Origin: Verrucomicrobiota bacterium
GTDB lineage: Bacteria > Verrucomicrobiota > Verrucomicrobiia > JADLBR01
Direction: 5' to 3'
Assembly: GCA_029560585.1 (NCBI GenBank)
Contig: JAKQKQ010000142.1
Span: forward strand, 32,743 to 96,742
Length of the DNA: 64,000 nt
The translations under genes were made by a program, and so were the position numbers. Of this stretch, positions 25,989-34,706 are shown one piece after another (position 1 is the stretch's first letter; each line of letters begins with the position of its first letter). The notes under the pieces are model-generated. The model worked only from the letters and a program-made list of their open reading frames with translations, was not told where the DNA came from and did not search any database.

Positions 25989-27844
25989 AACCGCGTCTCC
26001 TGCAACACCGGCAGGGCGACGTGGAACACCGCGCCGCGATCCGGATTGGGTTCTGCCCAGATCCTGCCCCCGTGTGCCGCGATGATCGAGCGGCAGATGG
26101 CAAGGCCCATGCCGAGGCCGTGGCTCTTCGTCGTGAAGAAAGGCTGGAAGATGCGCTCGGCGTCGCCGTCGGCGAGTCCGCAGCCACTGTCGGCCACCGA
26201 CACGCGCACCATGGCGCCATCCCGGGCCGTGGCGACGGTCAGCGTGCGCCCGACAGGCGGCGTCTCCGCCATGGCGTCGCAGCCGTTGATGATGAGATTG
26301 AGCAGCACCTGCTGCAGTTGAACACGGTCGCCGGACAACGGCGGCAGTCCCCCGGCCAAGTCGCGATGTACGGCCACGCCGCGCCCGATCAGGTCGCTGC
26401 GCGCCAGCGCGAGCACCTCCTCGATCACATCCCCCACCGCCAGCGGCTCCCGCTTCGGCTCGCCGCCCTTAAGCAGGGCGCGGAGTCGGCGGATGACCTC
26501 GCCAGCGCGACGGTCCTCGGTCACGATGTCCGAGAGGATATCCCGCACCTCGGCGAGATCCGGCGGGTCCTTGGCGAGGAACCTCTGGGCCGCCTGCGCG
26601 TTGCTGAGTATGGCCGCCAGCGGCTGATTGAGCTCGTGCGCGAGCGAACCCGATAACTCGCCCAGCACGACCGCCCGGGAAATGTGCGCCAGCTCGGTGC
26701 GCTGCTGCTCCAGTTGTCGCTCCGCCTGCTTTTGTCGGGTCACGTCCTGCGAGACGCCAAGCATCCGCGAGGGCCTCCCCGCGCCATCGAATTCGACGGA
26801 CCCTCGCGCCGCGATCCACCGCATCGGCCCGCCGCCGGGCGACGCCACCCGGTGCTCGTTCTCGTAGTCGCCGCCGCCGGCGAGCGCCTTTGCCACCGCG
26901 GCGAGCGCTCCCTCCCGGTCGTCTGGATGCAGCCTCTCCAGGAACGCATCGAGGTTCACCCGCTCGGACCGGTCGAACCCAAAAAGCGCACGGGCCTCGT
27001 CCGTCGCCCAAATCTCATCACCCGGAATGTCCCAAATCCAGAACCCGAGCCCCGTCGCCACGGCCGCCAGCTCCATGCGCTTCTCGCTGTCGCGCAGAGC
27101 CAATTGGCTGGCTTCCAGCTCCCGGGTGATGCGCAAGGTCCGGAACAGGTCCTCGCTCAACTCGTGGCCCATCGCGGCCAGGATCGGGAGGAAGGCGAAA
27201 GTCACCATCAGCGGCGACCGGACCACGCCGGCATGCACCAGCGCTGCGTGGCCCGCGGCCACAAGGATAAAGAAGACCATCGACCCGCCTACGACCGCCG
27301 CTCGGCGGCGGTCATCCCGCCCGCCCCTCCGCCAAAGAGAAAGCGCCGCGTCCGCCACGAACACCAGAACGAGCATCGAACTGATCTCGCTCACCCTGGC
27401 CAGGGGATTGTGCACCGCCGAGTCGATCACGGAGACACGACCGCCGAGAAACTCAATGTCCCGCAGCGAAGTGATCACGCGGTATTCCAGGTTCTCGCCC
27501 GAGAGAAAATTCAGGATCAGGCTGGCCAGGCGCACCCCGCAAGAAGCGATGCCAAGCCATGCCCGACCGGTGCCGAAATAGAACCAGACGAATCCGACGA
27601 TTCCGGCGTGCAGGGACAAGATCGGCACATGAATCCAGCGGCCGGCCGCGGCGAACTGCTCGACGGTGGGCGCGCGTATCATCGCAAGCTCGCAGACGGC
27701 GATCGCGGCCACGGAGACCGCCGACACCGAAAAGGCCAGATGGGCCCAGGCCGCGCGATCCTTCCACCAGACGGCAAGCTGCATCGCCGCCACTGTCAAA
27801 CACGCTGCGGCAGCGGCGGACCAGGCGACTACAACCCAATTCAT
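25985..27844 (-). CDS. Membrane PAS-domain sensor histidine kinase (FixL-like)
   Basis: A 619-residue sensor kinase. An N-terminal membrane domain with about seven hydrophobic segments (residues 1-225) resembles a 7TM sensory module. Next come a linker helix, a PAS domain (about 258-370, 'LGFWIWDIPGDEIWATDEARALFGF') and a HisKA domain with phospho-acceptor His403 in 'SGSLAHELNQPLAA'. The HATPase_c domain carries an N-box 'NLIINGCDAM', a G1 box 'DSGCGLADGD' and a G2 box 'HGLGMGLAI'. The HisKA/HATPase part is of the FixL/DctB class. No haem-binding PAS residues can be claimed. It is divergently transcribed from the FAD-oxidoreductase operon at 28078, making that operon a plausible target. Confidence 0.92.
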   Translation of the reverse strand: MNWVVVAWSAAAAACLTVAAMQLAVWWKDRAAWAHLAFSVSAVSVAAIAVCELAMIRAPTVEQFAAAGRWIHVPILSLHAGIVGFVWFYFGTGRAWLGIASCGVRLASLILNFLSGENLEYRVITSLRDIEFLGGRVSVIDSAVHNPLARVSEISSMLVLVFVADAALSLWRRGGRDDRRRAAVVGGSMVFFILVAAGHAALVHAGVVRSPLMVTFAFLPILAAMGHELSEDLFRTLRITRELEASQLALRDSEKRMELAAVATGLGFWIWDIPGDEIWATDEARALFGFDRSERVNLDAFLERLHPDDREGALAAVAKALAGGGDYENEHRVASPGGGPMRWIAARGSVEFDGAGRPSRMLGVSQDVTRQKQAERQLEQQRTELAHISRAVVLGELSGSLAHELNQPLAAILSNAQAAQRFLAKDPPDLAEVRDILSDIVTEDRRAGEVIRRLRALLKGGEPKREPLAVGDVIEEVLALARSDLIGRGVAVHRDLAGGLPPLSGDRVQLQQVLLNLIINGCDAMAETPPVGRTLTVATARDGAMVRVSVADSGCGLADGDAERIFQPFFTTKSHGLGMGLAICRSIIAAHGGRIWAEPNPDRGAVFHVALPVLQETRL

Positions 27845-28077
27845 GACCCCTAAACAAAACCGTCACCCCACTATAACACAAGTATGCAGTGAACCCTTCG
27901 CGGACCTTGCGGATGAGACGCTGCCAACGGATACCGACGCGAGACGGCCGTCCCGGCGCATCGCCTTCCTGTTTCACGCCCGCCCGCCGCGGTGCTTGAC
28001 TGGTTACTTCATTTTACCAGTGAAACGCCGCTTCCCGCCACCGTCGGTCCGCCTATGTTGGCGGGAGGAACAAGCAC
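27845..28077. promoter_or_regulatory. Divergent regulatory region between the sensor kinase and the FAD/sialidase operon
   Basis: A 233-base gap between divergent start codons. Two nested inverted repeats precede the plus-strand operon: ACTGGT-11 bases-ACCAGT (27999-28021), enclosed by GTTTCAC (27971-27977) and GTGAAAC (28020-28026). Either could be an operator for a dimeric regulator such as the FixJ-like protein, but no known consensus matches. On the minus strand a TATAGT (27870-27875) near the kinase start might be a -10 element. I could not match convincing -35 boxes. Confidence 0.35.
28063..28070 (+). promoter_or_regulatory. Ribosome-binding site deciding a GTG start
   Basis: The bases GGGAGGAA lie 7 bases before the GTG at 28078. 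No comparable site precedes the in-frame ATG at 28129, so the GTG start is preferred even though the hydrophobic signal segment begins after the later ATG. Confidence 0.6.
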
Positions 28078-31000
28078 GTGAGCACCACCCTCGCCGGCAC
28101 CCGATCTTGGCCACGTCAAAAACTCGCCATGAGGCATTGCCTCATCCTCTGCGCCCCCTGGCTGCTCGGCGGACAAGCAGGCGCGCAGCCACCCAAAGTC
28201 GTCGCATCCGACGTCTGCGTCTATGGCGGGACATCGGGCGGCGTGGTCGCCGCGCTCCAGGCCGCGCGGATGGGCAAGCGCGCGGTAATCGCTGAGCCCG
28301 GCCGTCACCTTGGCGGCATGACGGCCGGTGGACTCGCCGCGGTCGACATCGGCGAACCGCGTTCCGTCGGTGGCATCGCCCGCGAGTACTTCACGCGACT
28401 GGCCGCGGGCTATGGCAAGACGCTCGCGTGGGACCAGCCGTTCAAGGGGCACGGCGGCGGGCCCGCCACAGGCGGCGCCTTCGCCATCGAGCCGCATTCC
28501 GCCGAGCGGCTCTTCGAGGAGATGCTGCACGACGCGGGCGTTGTCGCTCATTTCGGCGCAAGGCTTGCCACCGTTCGCAAAGAGGGCGCGCGAATCGCCG
28601 AACTCGTCATGGAGGATGGCGCCATATTCCAGGCCAAGATGTTCCTCGACGCCACCTACGAGGGCGATCTCATGGCACGAACCGGCGTGAGTTACACGCT
28701 GACCCGCGAGGGCAACGCCAAATATGGCGAGACCCACAACGGCATCCATTACGGCGAAAAGTTCCGGCCGCGCACCGACCACGCCAAGCCCGGCCCCAAC
28801 GGCCGCACCCCCAGCGGCCAGGGCGTCTGGGATCGCGATCTCCCGCTGGATCCCTACGTCGTCCCCGGCGATCCCAAGAGCGGTCTGCTTCCCCTGATCG
28901 ATCCCGGAGAACCCGGAACGCCGGGCGACCCTGCCCCAGGCATCCAGGCGTACTGCTATCGCCTCTGCCTCACCACCAACGATAACCGCATCCCCATCGC
29001 ACCGCCCAAGGATTACGACCCGAAGCGCTACGAGATCGTCGCGCGGTTCATCGCAGGTTGCCTCGCGATCGGCGACGATGTCGACCTCCGCTGGTTTTCC
29101 AAGTTCGACCCGCTGCCCAATGGGAAGTTTGATTTCAACACCGCCACATTCGGGGCCAATCTACCCGGCGCGAGCTGGGAATGGCCGGAGGCTTCCTACA
29201 TGCGCCGTGAGCAGATCGCCAAGGCGCATGAGGATTACCATCGCGGCCTGCTGCACTTCCTCGCCACTGACCCACTCGTGCCCCAGAAGGTGCGCGAAGC
29301 GATGGGTCGCTTCGGCCTGCCCCGCGACGAGTTCACCGACAATGGCGGCTGGCCCCACCAGATCTATGTCCGCGAGGCCCGCCGAATGGTCAGCGACCTC
29401 GTCATGACCGAGCATCACACCTTTGGCAGAGAAGTCGCACCAAAGTCGATCGGCCTGGGCTCCTACGGCACCGACGTGCACGAGATCCGCCGGATCGCCA
29501 AGGACGGCGTCGTCATCCGCGAGGGCAAAATCGCCACCGGACGGGATGGCGCACCGCCCTACCCCATCGGCTACGGCGCCATCGTTCCCAAACCCAACGA
29601 ATGCGAGAACCTGTTCGTCACGTTCGCGCTCAGCGCAAGCCACACGGCTTTCGCCAGCATCCGCATGGAACCGGTGTTCATGGTCATGAGCCAGTCGGCG
29701 GCCGCGGCCGCGTGTCTGGCGATTGACAGAGGGATCCCGGTGCAGCGGGTGGACTACGCGGGGTTGCGCGAGCGTTTGTCAAACGGCGGCCAGGTCCTCG
29801 AGTGGGGCCAACCCGCCAAACCGCCGCCACAGGCGCCCCCGGAAGCGGGCCCCGTTCCGCGCGCTTCGCGCATCCCCTCACTTCGGGACTTGCCGCTTCT
29901 CTTCGCCGACGACAGCGGGGTCGCCTCAAGCACCGGCGTCGTCCGCACCACGCATCCCGCCAAGACGCGCAACGCTCCCGTGATCGAGGCCGATCGCCCG
30001 TGGGAGGGTGGGCGCGTCTATATTTACGGCTCGGTCTATGCCGACGAACCTGCAGGCCCGTTGCGCCTGTGGTATATGTCCTTCCCCAATTATGTCTTGC
30101 ACGCCACCTCGCGGGACGGCGTGAACTGGCTCAAGCCTTCGCTCCACCTACTCCCATTTAAGGACGCGACCGAGAACAACATCGTCCACAGGATCCACAG
30201 CCCCAGCGTGCTGCTGGACGCGCGCGAACCCGACCCGGCGAAGCGCTACAAATTGCTCGGGGCAAAATCCGGCGGCTATCACGCCGCGTTCTCCGCCGAT
30301 GGCTTGCACTGGACGGCCTATCCGAAGAATCCCGTGTTGGAAAACTCCGATACGATCACGCTCACGCAAGATCCGATCACGGGCGAATATCTGGCGTTCC
30401 ACAAGCGTCCCACCAAAATCCGCGGTTTCGGACGTCGTGCGGTCTGGTTGGCGCGAAGCCGGGATTTTCAGGAATGGGGCGATCCGGAACTGGTCTTTGC
30501 GCCCGATGAGAGGGATGACTCGTGGGCCAACGGCCCGGACCAGCGCACCGAAGTCTACAACATGTCGGTCTATCCGCACGCCGCTGGTTTCATCGGCTTG
30601 CCCACCATCTTCCGCCTCACCAAGCGTCTTCCCAAGAACAAAGTCTCTCCCGGCCAAAGCCCCGACGACGGCCCGATCGATGTCCAGCTCGCCATCAGCG
30701 CCGATGGTCGCACGTGGCAGCGCCCGGAACCGCGCTTGAACGTGATTCCGCGCGGCGCGCCCGGGACCTTTGATGGCGGCTCCATCCTCGGCGTTTCCAG
30801 CACCGCAGCGCATGTCGGCGAGGAGACGTGGATTTACTATACGGCGATGACCACGACCCACGGCGGGCCGATCCCTCCCAAACGCATGAGCATCGGCCGC
30901 GCCGAGTGGCGCCGGCACGGTTTCGTCTCGCTCGATGCCGCCGGGCTTGGCCGCGTCGAGACGAAACCACTGCGGCTCGGCGGGCCATCGCTGATCATCA

Positions 31001-31227
31001 ATGCCGATGCCAGCCGCGGCCAATTGCGCGTGGCGCTGCTCGAAGCCGACGGTCGCGCCATCGCCGGCTACGCCCTGGATGACTCCGAACCGCTGCGCGC
31101 CGATGCCACTCGATGGACCGCACGCTGGCGATCAAAGGCCACACCACCGACGGACCGACCACTGCAAATCGTGGTTGAAATGACCCATTGCCGCTTGTTC
31201 AGCATCTCGACCGCGACCTCGACATGA
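28078..31227 (+). CDS. FAD-dependent oxidoreductase fused to a five-bladed glycosidase-like domain
   Basis: A 1049-residue exported two-module protein. A signal segment ('HCLILCAPWLLGGQAGA') precedes a PF12831-type FAD domain from about residue 45 to 585: dinucleotide motif 'YGGTSGGVVAALQAARMGK' at 49-67, 'HLGGMTAGGLAAVD', and the C-terminal 'MEPVFMVMSQSAA' FAD-contact segment. After a Pro-rich linker, residues 610-1045 read like a GH32/GH43-type five-bladed propeller ('LWYMSFPNYVLHATSRDGVNW', 'YKLLGAKSGGYHAAFSADGLHW', 'IYYTAMTTTHGGP'). I infer this fold from blade-like 'SxDGxxW' repeats and cannot name its catalytic residues. It is first in an overlapping gene chain; its TGA overlaps the next ATG (ATGA). 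The substrate is unknown. Confidence 0.85.
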   Translation: MSTTLAGTRSWPRQKLAMRHCLILCAPWLLGGQAGAQPPKVVASDVCVYGGTSGGVVAALQAARMGKRAVIAEPGRHLGGMTAGGLAAVDIGEPRSVGGIAREYFTRLAAGYGKTLAWDQPFKGHGGGPATGGAFAIEPHSAERLFEEMLHDAGVVAHFGARLATVRKEGARIAELVMEDGAIFQAKMFLDATYEGDLMARTGVSYTLTREGNAKYGETHNGIHYGEKFRPRTDHAKPGPNGRTPSGQGVWDRDLPLDPYVVPGDPKSGLLPLIDPGEPGTPGDPAPGIQAYCYRLCLTTNDNRIPIAPPKDYDPKRYEIVARFIAGCLAIGDDVDLRWFSKFDPLPNGKFDFNTATFGANLPGASWEWPEASYMRREQIAKAHEDYHRGLLHFLATDPLVPQKVREAMGRFGLPRDEFTDNGGWPHQIYVREARRMVSDLVMTEHHTFGREVAPKSIGLGSYGTDVHEIRRIAKDGVVIREGKIATGRDGAPPYPIGYGAIVPKPNECENLFVTFALSASHTAFASIRMEPVFMVMSQSAAAAACLAIDRGIPVQRVDYAGLRERLSNGGQVLEWGQPAKPPPQAPPEAGPVPRASRIPSLRDLPLLFADDSGVASSTGVVRTTHPAKTRNAPVIEADRPWEGGRVYIYGSVYADEPAGPLRLWYMSFPNYVLHATSRDGVNWLKPSLHLLPFKDATENNIVHRIHSPSVLLDAREPDPAKRYKLLGAKSGGYHAAFSADGLHWTAYPKNPVLENSDTITLTQDPITGEYLAFHKRPTKIRGFGRRAVWLARSRDFQEWGDPELVFAPDERDDSWANGPDQRTEVYNMSVYPHAAGFIGLPTIFRLTKRLPKNKVSPGQSPDDGPIDVQLAISADGRTWQRPEPRLNVIPRGAPGTFDGGSILGVSSTAAHVGEETWIYYTAMTTTHGGPIPPKRMSIGRAEWRRHGFVSLDAAGLGRVETKPLRLGGPSLIINADASRGQLRVALLEADGRAIAGYALDDSEPLRADATRWTARWRSKATPPTDRPLQIVVEMTHCRLFSISTATST

Positions 31228-34200
31228 AACCCATCCTCGCCCTCCTCCTCTCCTGGGCTGCCTCCGCCATCGCGGGCCCGTTGCCAACGGTGGACCTCTC
31301 GCACGAAACCACGCGCCACGTCGTCATCGCCCAGGGCACTCCGGAAATTTATCAGGGCCACCCCACCACGCTTTTGCTGCCGGACGGTAAGACGATGTTT
31401 GTCGTCTGGACCTACGGCCACGGTGGCGACTGCGGCCCGATGAAGCGAAGCGAAGATGGCGGCCTCACCTGGAGCGGCCTATTGCCCGTGCCTGACAATT
31501 GGAGCAAGGTCAAAAATTGCCCCGCACTCTACCGCCTCGCCGATCCCCGCGGCGTGGCCCGCCTCATCGTTTTCGCGGGCCAGGGATCGGACGGCACCAT
31601 GCACCAATCCATTTCCACCGACAATGGCAAGACCTGGAGCCCCATGAAAAGCAACGGGCTGGTCTGTGTCATGCCCTTTTGCACCATCGTGCCGGTGGAA
31701 GGCGGCAGGCGGCTCATCGGCCTCTCGAACATCCGTCGCCCCGGCGAGACCAAGGACCCGAGGTCCAACGTCGTGGCGCAGAGCGAGTCCACCGATGGCG
31801 GCCTGACCTGGGGCCCGTGGCGCATTCTCGTGGACCACGCCGATCTGAAGCCCTGCGAGCCAGAGGTGGTCCGTTCCCCCGACGGCAAGCAGCTCCTCTG
31901 CCTCTTGCGCGAGAACGTCCGCACCCAGCCCGGCCATTTCATCACCAGCGATGACGAGGGCCGCACTTGGTCGGGGCTCAAGGACCTGCCTCCCGGCCTG
32001 CATGGCGACCGCCACAAAGCGGTCTATGCGCCCGACGGCCGACTCGTGGTCTGCTTCCGCGACATGGGCGCCGCCAACCCCACGAAAAGTCATTTCGTCG
32101 CCTGGGTCGGACGCTATGAGGACATCGTTGGCGGGCGAGATGGCGAATATAAAATCAAGCTGCTGCACAGCCACAAGGGAAGCGACTGCGGCTATCCGGG
32201 CCTAGAGGCGCTGCCCGACGGAACCCTCGTCGCCACGACCTATGTCAAATACCGCCCCGGCCCCGAACAGAATTCTGTGGTCAGCGCCCGCTTCACCCTG
32301 GCGGAGACGGACAAGGCGGAAAAACAGACCCGCGCTGCCCCCGCGGCAAAAGTCGCAGGGCTCGTGCTGGACGATGCCGCGGCAAAGTACTCGGGCCCCT
32401 GGGTGATCAGCACGCGCCTCGACCCGCTGGTGGGCCCCGGCTATCGCCACGACAACCGCGCCAAAAAGCAACCCTCCACCGCCATCTTCACCCCCGAGAT
32501 TCTCGAGGCGGGCCGCTACGAGGTGCGGCTGTTGTACGTCGCCGCCAGCAACCGCGCCACGAACGCCGCCATCACCATCCGAACCGCCGACGGTGAAAAG
32601 ACGCTGCCGCTAAACCAGCGCCTGCCCTGCCTGGAGGAGGGGATCCCGCGCGCGCTCGGTGTGTTTTCGTTCGCGAAGGGAATGTCCGGCTCCATCGAGA
32701 TCTCCAATGCCGGCGCAAACGGTCACGTCGTGGTCGACGGCCTGCAACTCGTGCCCGAGGCGGAGGCCAAGGCGGAGCGCAGCACGCGTGCCGATACGGG
32801 CTTCCCGGTCAAATCGAGCGCGCCCGTTCCCGCCAAGATCCCGCCCCCGATGCTGCTGCAGGGCGCCGCGATGCCGCCGGACGTGGACGGGAAGACATAT
32901 GATCTCGTCGTGGTCGGCGGCACGCCGGGAGGCATCGCCTGCGCGGTGCGCGCGGCCCGCGAGGGCCTTAGCGTGCTCCTGGTGAATCACACGCGGCACC
33001 TCGGTGGCTTCATGACCAGCGGCGCGGGCGGCTGGGAGGCGCCCTATGACGGCCTGCGCTCGCCCCTGTACGCCGAGATCCGCACCTCCGCCGCAGAATA
33101 CTACCGCAGGACCTACGGCGAGGGATCGCCACAGCACCTCGCCTCGCTACCGAGCGCCACGAGCCGCGCGCACATCGACCGCCCGAAAATCGAGCCGCGC
33201 ATCGCCGAGATGCTATTCAATCAGATGGTGGGGCGTGAGAAGAAGCTGACCGTCCTGCTCGGCCATATCGTCGCGAGCGCGGACCGCGAGGGCCCGCTGT
33301 TGAAGTCCGTCACGCTCAGACCCAGACATGGCGGGGGCCCCATCCGCGTCAACGCCCGGATCTTTGCCGATGGCATGTACGAGGGCGATCTCATGGCCGC
33401 CGCAGGCGTGACGACACAAATCGGCCGCGAGGCCCGCAGCCAATACAACGAGCCACACGCCGGGGCCATCTACACGAAGGAGCGCCACAAGGAGCCGGGC
33501 CAGCGAGGATTCCCCAAGGACGCCGACGAGGGCCTCCTGAATATCCGCTACAACAGCCACGCCACCGGCGAGATCGTGAAGGGCCCGCACAGCGGCGAGG
33601 CGGATGGCTCCGTGATGGCCTACAACTACCGCCTCATACTCACCCGGGACCCGGCGAACAGGGTCATGGTGGAAAAGCCCGCCGGCTACGACGTCGCTAT
33701 CGCAAGGGCCGCCGCCAGCGGCGGTTTCGTGCCTAACCTCCCAAACAACAAGGTCGCCTGGAATGGCGGACGCCTCATCGGCCCCCAGAATGACTACCCG
33801 GCCGGCGACTGGGACCAACGCGAGCGCATTTCCCGTCAATACCTCGACGCGATGCTGATGCGCCTGTGGTGGATGCAAAATGCTCCCGATGCGCCCACCG
33901 CCGACCGCCAAAAATTCGCGGGCTACGGCCTTGCCGCCGACGAATTCCCCGACAACGCCCACGCCCCCTACGAGATCTACGTCCGCGAGGCACGGCGCCT
34001 GGTCGGGCGCTACGTTTTTAAAGAGCAGGACAACAGGGTCGCACCGGGCATCGCGCGCACGCCCATTCACGCCGATAGCATCGCCATCACGGACTGGCCG
34101 GTGGATTCCGTGGCCTGCCTGCCGCGCAAGGCGCCCGGCTCCAATCTGGACGGCATCTTCTTCCTCGGCGAGGAGACACGCCCAGCGCAGGTGCCGTACC

Positions 34201-34706
34201 GCAGCCTGCTGCCGAAGGAACTGGACAACCTCCTGGTGCCCGTTGCGCTCTCCGCATCGCACGTTGGCTGGGGCGCCATCCGCCTAGAGCCGATGTGGAT
34301 GCAGGTGGGCGAGTCCGCCGGTTTCGCCGCCGCACTGGCGGTGAAAAGCAATACCACGCCCGCGCAACTCGACCCCGACCGCCTTCTCCGCAAGCTCGCC
34401 ACGAGCCGCGTGATGATCAGCTTCTTCAATGACGTTGACGTGCGCGACGGCGGGGCATGGATTCCCGCCGCACAGTTCTTCGGCACCAGAGGTTTCTTCT
34501 CCGATTACAACGCCCGCCCCAACGATCCTCTCACGGAGGACGAGCGCGAGGCATGGCAGCAAGGCTTCAACCAACTCCAGCGGGGCACCCTCGACCCCGC
34601 CAAACTCGCCGCCGCCGTCCATGCGGCGGCAGCCAAAGAGTCCCCGCCCACCAGCGATCGTCGCGCCAACTTCCTGCTCCAACTCTGGAAACAGTTGAAC
34701 CACTGA
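31224..34706 (+). CDS. Sialidase / golvesin-like / FAD-dependent oxidoreductase three-domain fusion
   Basis: An 1160-residue exported protein. After the signal peptide 'MKPILALLLSWAASAIA', residues 20-375 form a BNR/Asp-box sialidase-like propeller ('SEDGGLTW', 'STDNGKTW', 'STDGGLTW', 'SDDEGRTW'). Residues about 390-525 resemble the golvesin C-terminal-like/xanthan-lyase beta-sandwich ('AGRYEVRLLYVAASNRATNA'). Residues about 560-1160 are a second PF12831-type FAD oxidoreductase ('VVVGGTPGGIACAVRAAREG', 'HLGGFMTSG'). The first module is a close paralogue of the stand-alone sialidase at 41713. The ATG at 31224 overlaps the preceding TGA, and the stop shares one base with the next ATG (TGATG). 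Joining glycan cleavage and redox chemistry on one chain suggests processing of one substrate. Confidence 0.87.
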   Translation: MKPILALLLSWAASAIAGPLPTVDLSHETTRHVVIAQGTPEIYQGHPTTLLLPDGKTMFVVWTYGHGGDCGPMKRSEDGGLTWSGLLPVPDNWSKVKNCPALYRLADPRGVARLIVFAGQGSDGTMHQSISTDNGKTWSPMKSNGLVCVMPFCTIVPVEGGRRLIGLSNIRRPGETKDPRSNVVAQSESTDGGLTWGPWRILVDHADLKPCEPEVVRSPDGKQLLCLLRENVRTQPGHFITSDDEGRTWSGLKDLPPGLHGDRHKAVYAPDGRLVVCFRDMGAANPTKSHFVAWVGRYEDIVGGRDGEYKIKLLHSHKGSDCGYPGLEALPDGTLVATTYVKYRPGPEQNSVVSARFTLAETDKAEKQTRAAPAAKVAGLVLDDAAAKYSGPWVISTRLDPLVGPGYRHDNRAKKQPSTAIFTPEILEAGRYEVRLLYVAASNRATNAAITIRTADGEKTLPLNQRLPCLEEGIPRALGVFSFAKGMSGSIEISNAGANGHVVVDGLQLVPEAEAKAERSTRADTGFPVKSSAPVPAKIPPPMLLQGAAMPPDVDGKTYDLVVVGGTPGGIACAVRAAREGLSVLLVNHTRHLGGFMTSGAGGWEAPYDGLRSPLYAEIRTSAAEYYRRTYGEGSPQHLASLPSATSRAHIDRPKIEPRIAEMLFNQMVGREKKLTVLLGHIVASADREGPLLKSVTLRPRHGGGPIRVNARIFADGMYEGDLMAAAGVTTQIGREARSQYNEPHAGAIYTKERHKEPGQRGFPKDADEGLLNIRYNSHATGEIVKGPHSGEADGSVMAYNYRLILTRDPANRVMVEKPAGYDVAIARAAASGGFVPNLPNNKVAWNGGRLIGPQNDYPAGDWDQRERISRQYLDAMLMRLWWMQNAPDAPTADRQKFAGYGLAADEFPDNAHAPYEIYVREARRLVGRYVFKEQDNRVAPGIARTPIHADSIAITDWPVDSVACLPRKAPGSNLDGIFFLGEETRPAQVPYRSLLPKELDNLLVPVALSASHVGWGAIRLEPMWMQVGESAGFAAALAVKSNTTPAQLDPDRLLRKLATSRVMISFFNDVDVRDGGAWIPAAQFFGTRGFFSDYNARPNDPLTEDEREAWQQGFNQLQRGTLDPAKLAAAVHAAAAKESPPTSDRRANFLLQLWKQLNH

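Noticed and set aside
23632..26321. Two long plus-strand frames (741 and 521 codons)
   Set aside because: They are antisense to the sulfatase, both response regulators and part of the kinase, all of which have intact catalytic motifs.
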